Shown here piece after piece: positions 12,022 through 21,000 of a stretch of DNA of 64,000 bases; position 1 is the stretch's first letter, and each line of letters opens with the position of its first letter. The notes under the pieces are model-generated. The model was not told the DNA's origin. It did no database searches and worked only from the letters and a program-made list of their open reading frames with translations. Source of the DNA: Amblyomma americanum (Eukaryota > Arthropoda > Arachnida > Ixodida > Ixodidae); assembly GCF_052857255.1 (NCBI RefSeq), contig NC_135505.1, forward strand, positions 134,099,967-134,163,966. Direction: 5' to 3'. Made by a program: the position numbers and the translations under genes.

Positions 12022-15000
12022 AACGTCGCCACCGACGACAGCGCCGATTATCTGCATAACGGGGACTTCACGCTTTCGCGTTAAATTGTGTATCTCAACT
12101 CGGCGTGTTCCCATAACCGCATACGCATAAAATTTTGCAGCCGTAGGCCCACTATATTCTCCATGCTCTTGGCTACGAAGGTCTCTGCGCCTTTAGAAAC
12201 ACGCATCATGTGATTAATTAAATTCATGCTCGGCGGAAGACAAGTTTAGATAAAAATTGCGTAACCTCGCGGTGATAACACGAGAAATTGGAAGCTATTG
12301 TGTCGCTGGGAGCATAACACTGATTTACACAAAGCGCATCGACTTAGAAGGCTGTTTAGAAGTGAAAGAGCAACCACCCCTTACAAAAATTTCTTTAGAC
12401 AGTCTGTAGACTGCCCATAGACTCCTGGCTCTAAAGTCTATAGACTCTCTATAGGCAAACCCTTGAGAACATTCTATAGGCAATGCAAATCCTGTAGCCA
12501 ATCTATAGACAAGCTGTAAATTTATGGACGTGCATTTTTAGTAGACTTAAGTCTATATGGACAGTCTACAGACTGAATACACAAAAATATATATTTAGGA
12601 AGACAATAGAGTATATAAGATGTCCACAGACTGTCTACAGACCAGTTTTGTAAGAGACTCGACCTAATTTTCTCCCAGGAGCTACCTGTACTCAAATGTT
12701 TATTTAGCGGTTCGGAGGAGATATAGGTCTTCAGACAGTCAGATGTGGAACACACGATACGTGGACGCTAAGCGAACAATAGGAATGTTGCACGCGAAAT
12801 CACGTGCAGCTAAACCAGGTGCAGCATGACGAGAAGCTGCCCCAAGAGAAACAATTAGTCCTCGGTTATCTTATCGCCGACTTCAATGTCCCCCATCTTG
12901 ACAGCAGTCAACTCCGATGACCTGGACAGGGGAACGGAACACTGTTTCGCTTGCGTAAGCCATTTACCTCGTTCAGACGCCCTTTAATGAGGAAAATGGG
13001 AGTGAGTACCCACACTTGTTAATCGGGGGGTCTCGAAACATTCCTTGGCGTTGCGGTTTCCTTATCTCCGCCGCAGTCTTTATAATCTCGACGACTGCGA
13101 TAGCGCGCCGGGACACAAGGGTGCCTCAGGGGCCAACGCACACAATCATTCGCCAATGCACACACACGAGAAACAAACAGGAACGCTTTGCACTCAAGAT
13201 CCAATTTTTTTTCTTCAGAAGCATGGTACGTGAGAAGGCGTTGAAGGTGATTATGAATACTGAGAAAAGGTGTACCCAGAAAAAAAAACTAAATACGCTT
13301 TTCTCACGCCTCACGCTTTATTCTTCGGTCAGCAATTAGATACGCATTTTTGGCGGGGTTGGGGGGGGGGGGGGTTAAACGCTCCGTCTCAAACCCCCCA
13401 AAAATACGAAGTAAATAATCGTCTTAAACATTTAGTGGTTATCAAGCTATCATAGTTCGCACAACGGTGTGCATCTACCTGGCTTCTATGTTATACAGCT
13501 GTATTAAATGTTTCGCCCAGAGCCTGAATATATAGTCATGTATTCTCAATACATATTCACCCACCATGACCCCCCCCCCCCCCCCCCCCCACATACACAT
13601 TTGACTCCCAACACGCAATTTCTTAAAGAGAAATCAAGTGCTGCAGCTACACTGACGGCCTAAGTGGATTAAAAAAAAGAATATAGCCTTAAAAAAATGT
13701 TATATTATAGTCAAACGGGTAACGTACACTGGCACAAAGATTTCAGCGTAAGCTGATAGAAGCAACCGGGTTGAACATCGCAAAATAAAAATTACGGGAC
13801 GAATGCCTGAGCGTTAGCCGTGGTGTGACAGCAAAGAAAGAAACCGGACGTCGGGGACAGGGCGCGCTTGTATTCATCCTTGTCCGGTGGTCGGTTTCGA
13901 ACCAACGACCTCCCGCAGCCGAGGCGGACACCCGAGCCACCAGGTCACCCGTCGCCTCTAAAGCACCTTTAACTTTCAAAAGTGCTGCCATTATTTTACT
14001 GGGTGTTGCAGCGAACACTTCCAAAAATTTTCACTAGTGAAAATTTTTTGGGCATTTTGGGGTAAAAGTACGGCTTTTGCGGCATAGTATTGCCAGTGTT
14101 GGCGGACACCAAAACACTGGTAAATCGTCTGAAGTATATAATTAACTTTTTAACTAGTAGGTTAAAGTTAGGTGGGCGGATGAGGCGCAGCTGGCCAAGG
14201 ACAGGGTTACTTGGAGAGACACGAGAGAGGCCTTTGCCCTGCAGTGGGCGTAGTCAGGCTGATGATGATGATGAGCCAGCCGTTAGTAACATTCTTATCA
14301 ATTTTTGGAATAACGAAAACGCGATTACCTTTGACGCTGTGGCTCGACAAAATTTGGCTTTTTCGAATAGTTACGTGCACTGGAGGGGTTGCTTTGCCTG
14401 CATGCTTTCGAAAGCGCGTGTATTTTCGCATGATGCAGGCAAATTTTATTGAGCCACAGCGGTGAGGGCAATCGCGTTTTCGAAATTATAAAAGCTGATA
14501 TGACTTATTAACGACCGGCTACAAACCTCTAAATGCAGCTAGGCGTCTAACTCCGCTAGTTAAAAAGTTAATTAAAAATTTGTTAACCAGCTGATACTTA
14601 AAACGATTCGCCGGTTTTCTGGTGTCCGCCAACGCTGGTAATACTATGCCGCAGAGAATAGTAGCTGAAAGGGAATAACCCCTTCCCTCTATGGTCGGGG
14701 ATAGTCCCCTCACTGCAATGTCGGGCCGCTCGATCCCTGTATTGTCACGCCACCAGGGTCAAGAGAATTGGCCGACGCCATTAGCTGGAAGTGGGTCCTT
14801 TGTCGGGGAAAATCTGCGGCGTTCTTGAGTTGTATCCGACAGTAGTCGAAGTTTCGACAACAGGACAGGACAACAGGTCTTCATTTAGTGCTCTTGCCGC
14901 AACGTTGGTTAGAAGACAGGCTTTAACGGCATGTAGTGACTTCACTAGTGAAACAGGCATACGTGACAGAAGATGCACTCATGTTGAACAATGTCGTCAT

Positions 15001-18000
15001 AGGTGAACGCAACCCACCACCTGCCGCACTTATGCTTCAATACAGGCGAGCATGCAATATCGAAGAATGCTATCTTTGGGCGTTGCAGCAACGGTCGTGC
15101 TCGGAGAGCACATGAATTGTCTGCTGCAATATTGAGCTATTTCGACTCTTTCTCCGCGCTGCTTAGTGCATGAGCACTCAAGCGACTAAAGCTTTTTCAG
15201 CCCGGCAGTGGTCTCCCGAGACGCCTCGAGGTCCTTCCGACACATCAATAGGTCGACACGGTTTCACTTGCACCGCACATGAATGACGTGAAGTCTTTCG
15301 ACATTCTTGCGAACCAAGACCGGACAGCGGGAGGTTCGTTACGCGTTGGTTACCCATAGGGCGGATTTAATGACGGGAATGGTCGGACCTCCATTGACGG
15401 ACCTCCGATTTTTTGTGCAAATAAGGTACAAAAATAATGTGTCACATGTGGGCTTTTGCCTTTCTTCCGCCGACCATATAGACCTTTTCACGACCCTCAG
15501 GAAACCGGTTTTTTGGGCTGTGGGGAGAACGTGTGGGAAGCTTGTCCTCAACTCTTTCCTGTACTACGAGCACAGCCCACAGCCCAATATGGCGGCGTCC
15601 ACGGGCATATTTTTGAAAAATGTTTTTAGAAACAGCACTGTCAGCACAACTGTTGCGAAAACAATTTTGCTGTTTGGTGTCGACGCAGACGGTGCAGACG
15701 TTGAGTTCATTCCAGACAAGCACCCACACCAGGTGTATTACAAAATTGTCCGCGAAATTTCACCTATGTGCAAAATTTGAGAGTGAAAAAGCCAATGGCT
15801 TAGCTGGGAGCATCAGATAGGAGCCGTTCTGAGCGATGCAACAGCCAGCAGACGCTTCGCAGGCAGACGCATTGCTTGTCCAGAGAGCTGACGCACTCTT
15901 TTGCATGCCACTGAGACCAGTTATGCTGAAAGCTGTCGCGCTGAAACTTGTGACTCTCGTAAACTTGTGACTCTCGTAAACTTGTGACTCTCGTAAACTT
16001 GTGACTCTCGTAAACTTGTGACTCTCGTAAACTTGTGACTCTCGTAAACTTGTGACTCTCGTAAACTTGTGACTCTCGTAAACTTGTGACTCTCGTAAAC
16101 TTGTGACTCTCGTAAACTTGTGACTCTCGTAAACTTGTGACTCTCGTAAACTTGTGACTCTCGTAAACTTGTGACTCTCGTAAACTTGTGACTCTCGTAA
16201 ACTTGTGACTCTCGTAAACTTGTGACTCTCGTAAACTTGTGACTCTCGTAAACTTGTGACTCTCGTAAACTTGTGACACTCTTAAACTTGTGACTCTCGT
16301 AAACTTGTGACTCTCGTAAACTTGTGACACTCTTAAACTTGTGACACTCTTAAACTTGTGACACTCTTAAACTTGTGACACTCTTAAACTTGTGACACTC
16401 TTAATCTTGTGACACTCTTAATCTTGTGACTCCCAGAAACTTGTGAGATCTCACAAATTTCTGAGATCTCACAAACTTGTGACCCTCACAAACTTGTTAC
16501 TCTGCTCTGAAGCTTGTTACGCTGAGACCTGTCACGCTGAGACGGCCAGTCGAGGCGCACACACATGCTCTGGTGAGCCGGAAGAATAAATGCGACGCTT
16601 GAGCTATATACGTGTCAGGAAAAACGAGCTCTGCAAGCAAGCGTGAGAAACTGCACACCCCGTTTCGCTAGTGCGACACAACAGCAGCATATATCGCCAC
16701 GGCACTCAAGAAGCGAAAGCGCGTGAAGTCTATACGCTTATCGACATCACGCAGTTGAGGGAATCTAAGTCCAAGGTGCAAGTACTTGCACGCCAAGAAA
16801 CATGCCATCGAAAGTTCCATGTCCTTACTTTGCTAAATAGCAGAGCGATTAAACAGTACTTTATTTAGCACAAGCGCGCGGTCATTTGCAAGAGCAGTGA
16901 GGTGCTATCGGCCATCATTGCAGACGACGACGACACTTGAGTGAGAACAAGGAGTATGTCCGCTCCCACAAGGTGCAGTCGAAATCAGAACGAGGTTCAG
17001 AGCTTTAGGCTAAGCTTACTTGTAATAAAGTGCTCCATTGAAGTTGATTTTGTGAGAAGGTCGGAAAAATTCACGAGCACAGCTGGACCCTTTGTTGATC
17101 CTGCACCATCACATCTAGCGAAGAGTAAATGACCGTCACATCAGCAACTATTTACTGATTTTGGTTGACTTGAAATTGGCCACTTCATATTGACCGACAC
17201 TACAACAGGGTGCAGACCGCCCCTGTGCCACTGTGTTTTACAACATTAACCATGGTTACTGTTATAAAACTTTTGTCATCAGTTTCGACATAGTGTCGAC
17301 TGCTACGAGCCAACACTACCTTGCCGCGCTTCCCCCTTTTTAAACCCTGTAATATCCCGCGTAAAAAAAGTGACGGGAACACAATAAGCTGCTTGATACC
17401 TGCTGTTTGAAATCGGTTTAAAGAACCATAAAACACCGCATATGACAGTCACCGCTATAGTGTCTCCCTTTGAGGAGTACAGGAGAACCACCTCACGAGG
17501 AATTACTGGCTTTCAAGACGGAGCCCGGCAGACCAATTACGACGACGATTCCAGCTGGAGTGTTTTGTTTGGAGAGAAAGCTTTTTGGTAAATTACATAC
17601 GTGCCATGCACTTCTTCGTAAGAAAACACTCGTGTGGGATCTATCTCGCCTTGTGTGGCGTGAATTTGGTGCCACTGCCAGCAGTACCATATCGCCATAT
17701 CACGTGATATACTATGGGCACGGCACGTCGCATATGTAGGAATTGACGTAGCACATGTAACGCAGGAAATTACTGCAAAACTTTTCACTATGGTAATGCT
17801 GCCCTTGAGGTGAAGTAGATAATTAGGTAAATTATGGAAAAATTAGTTAACGATGAAAACAACGAATATGAACACAGCAGCGAAGATGAACGCATCAAGG
17901 GTATGCAGTACTCTAAAGCTCGTTCAGTTACGCATGCAGGACAGGCGACAGACAGACGAAGACTGCGCGGAAGCCTGTAACATCGGGACCAATCAGAGCG

Positions 18001-21000
18001 TGTGTACTGGTTGTGGGCGGGGTCCCGGTACTCCGGTGGCGGTAACACGGTAGACGGTATTCTATAGGTGTCTAGTGTTACCGTTACCGGAGTACCGGGA
18101 GCCCGCCCACCACCAGTACGCATGCGCTCATTCGTCCCGATGCGGCAGGCNNNNNNNNNNNNNNNNNNNNNNNNNNNNNNNNNNNNNNNNNNNNNNNNNN
18201 NNNNNNNNNNNNNNNNNNNNNNNNNNNNNNNNNNNNNNNNNNNNNNNNNNTCCTTACAGTCTAGTGTTACCGCCACCGGAGTACCGGGACCCGCCCACCA
18301 CCAGTACACATGCGCTCTGATTCGGTCCCGATGCGGCAGGCACGCGTGCAGCTGCCGGGTACCTGGCGCCATGTGGCGCCCTCAAGGGCGATCTGCGCAT
18401 GCGCACTGACGAAGCGCGGGCTCCCGGTAACGGTAACACGGCATGCTGCACCTTTATCGTGCAGTGTACAGTGTTACCGTTAGCGTTACCGGAGTACCGG
18501 GAATCCGCCCACTGTCAGCTAGCACGCGCTGATTGGTCCCGATGCGGGAGGCGTGCGTGCAGCTGCCGGGTACGTGGCGCCACCTGGCGCCACAGAGGTG
18601 ATCTGCGCATGCGCCTTGGCGGTGAGCGGGCTCCCGGTACTCCGGTAACGGTAAAAGGGTACACGGTTTTTTATGGGTATAAGTAAGATATACTCCGGCC
18701 TGGTGCTCGGCTCTTCTAGGGTGAGATGCTTGGGAAAGGGTCTTAGACCAAACTGTTGACTTTACGGATCAGTGATAAGTTCCGCCGTCAAGCTACACTG
18801 ACAAGACTTTTTTGCAACCTTTTCCAATGAACTTTTTTTTTTCACATCGGCAGACATCAATCAGTTTCCAGCTCGCTTTTCTGTGCAGCTTCGTTCCATT
18901 TCAATCCCCGATAGCGGTACCGCAATACATGTTACTTGCAGTGCTTCCATCTATCGGCGACCGATTGAACTTCGCCATCATGGGCATTCATCACGCGCGC
19001 ACCATGCGCCCGTGATGGAGCACGTTTGGCTATACGCACGCCTGTCATTCACACGCGGCGCGTATCGCGTGCAAAAACGTTGAGAGCACTGCAGTCTGCT
19101 GCATTGGAAAACTGCAAAAGCAAAAGTCATCCTATGTAACGTGACTTTAGGATGACGACAACTTTTTCCAAGTCACCTTTGGTCACGTGACACTTCGTTA
19201 TAACCAGTATGAGGTTTCTAGTTAGGACATGGTACGACACTTATATCCGGTCCTTTTTTGCAAGTTATCCTAGGTTATGTGAAACTTCGTTATATCAGAT
19301 TTCTACCCAGGCAGCACAGGGCATCGGCCCGATAATGAAAATTTGATGGCAAAGGTCGGTCCTACAAAGGACCAGAGTCACCACTGTGCTCCCATTATCG
19401 GCAGTGCCACTGTCTTCCAAGTCCGATTATGGGCCTACCTGTCCTATGTGTCCCCAACATAAGTAGGACCACTATCTGAAGGTACGAATAATAACCCTAC
19501 TCCACCTGTTCTCGCAATATCGGCTGTGCCGCTGCTTTACACTGCCAACAATGGCCCTGTCTGACCACTATTTCCCCCACATTGGCAGTGCCACTCAGCT
19601 ACATGCCATACTACGACATTCGTTATATCCAGTCTTCATTAATAATCATTACCACACGTCACGACTATGACGTGGACAACTTCCGGTGAGATTCAGCGCA
19701 CAGCGTTTCGTCTCGTGAGCCATATAATGCCTTCGCATTAAAAACTGTTCCACGCGTACCCGCCACGGTGGCTCAGTGGTTAGGGCGCTCGACTACTGAT
19801 CCGGAGTTCCCGGGTTCGAACCCGACCGCGGCTGCTGCGTTTTTGTGGAGGAAAAACGCTAAGGTGCCCGTGTGCTGTGCGATGTCAGAGCACGTTAAAG
19901 ATCCCCAGGCGGTCGAAATTATTCCGGAGCCCTCCACTACGGCACCCCTTTCTTCCTTTCTTCTTTAACTCCCTCCCTTATCCCTTCCCTTACGGCGCGG
20001 TTCAGGTGTCCAACGATATATGAGACAGATACTGCGCCATTTCCTTTCCCCCAAAACCAATTATTATTATTATTATTCCAGGCTTCACTTGGGTACAGGC
20101 AGTAGGCACAAAGGCAGAACCCTCTCAACCTATTTGCTGAAAGCAGCCGCCGTGTATTGCCACAAGAAGGGTTTGAGGGTTTACAGGCTATCTTTGTTTG
20201 TAGAAAACTGTTTTGCTCCAGAAACTTTTCTAACGTGTGCTCCTAAAGCATAAGGCTGAATATTCACTTCATAACCTTCTGCCACCTAGAAACATGTTTG
20301 GCCATTACAGATCTGCTCACCATCTCATCAGACGACGCAACCAAGAGGGTAGCATTGCGCCAATTGCACACATCTTCCATGTTTTAATAAAATCATGTTT
20401 CTAGATTTTTTTCGGTATCCTTGATGCCGTGATGGCGTCGGCAGCTTGCAACGCCAACGCGTATATCGAGAAAACGCGTTTAGGATGACACACAAATGAA
20501 CTGCCGATGTCTTATTCACACCACGGAACACAGATGTTATGACGCCACATTAACCTTGATGCAGTTGCTTTTATTTTCTCCCATAGTGAACAGTTGTACG
20601 TATAAAAAATGACTCGACACATTTTAAGAATACAAGCTGCTGTTACTATAAAAGCGCTCAGCGATTCCTGAGCTACTCATTGGCATACGGATGCTATAAA
20701 GAAGAGTCCAGTCCATTTTGGAAAACTTCGCCATAAAAACGAAGTTGGCATTACTTGCGCATTACTTGCCGGAACAGTAACAGTTAAAAAGTTAACTATT
20801 CAGGACTAGGTAACTAGCCTGCTAGTTAGCACGTCTTAGTTGTATTCTGATGTACTTACTGTACTACACCGCTGACAATGATATGCCGGAAAAAAGCGCT
20901 CTTCTAACTCAAAAATCCTACTTTTAAAAATTGTGTAAAATCGGTCAAACACCTTGTATGGTGCGTACGACCTGCCTTTCTTCGCGTGGCTTATCGTATA

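Noticed and set aside
15307..15780. 157-codon plus-strand ORF
   Set aside because: Longest non-repeat ORF in transporter intron 1, but no recognisable domain, no start context and no splice partners. A decayed transposon ORF remains possible.
15800..16330. 176-codon minus-strand ORF with a 17-residue repeat
   Set aside because: It is the translation of the 17-bp minisatellite and has no start context or homology.
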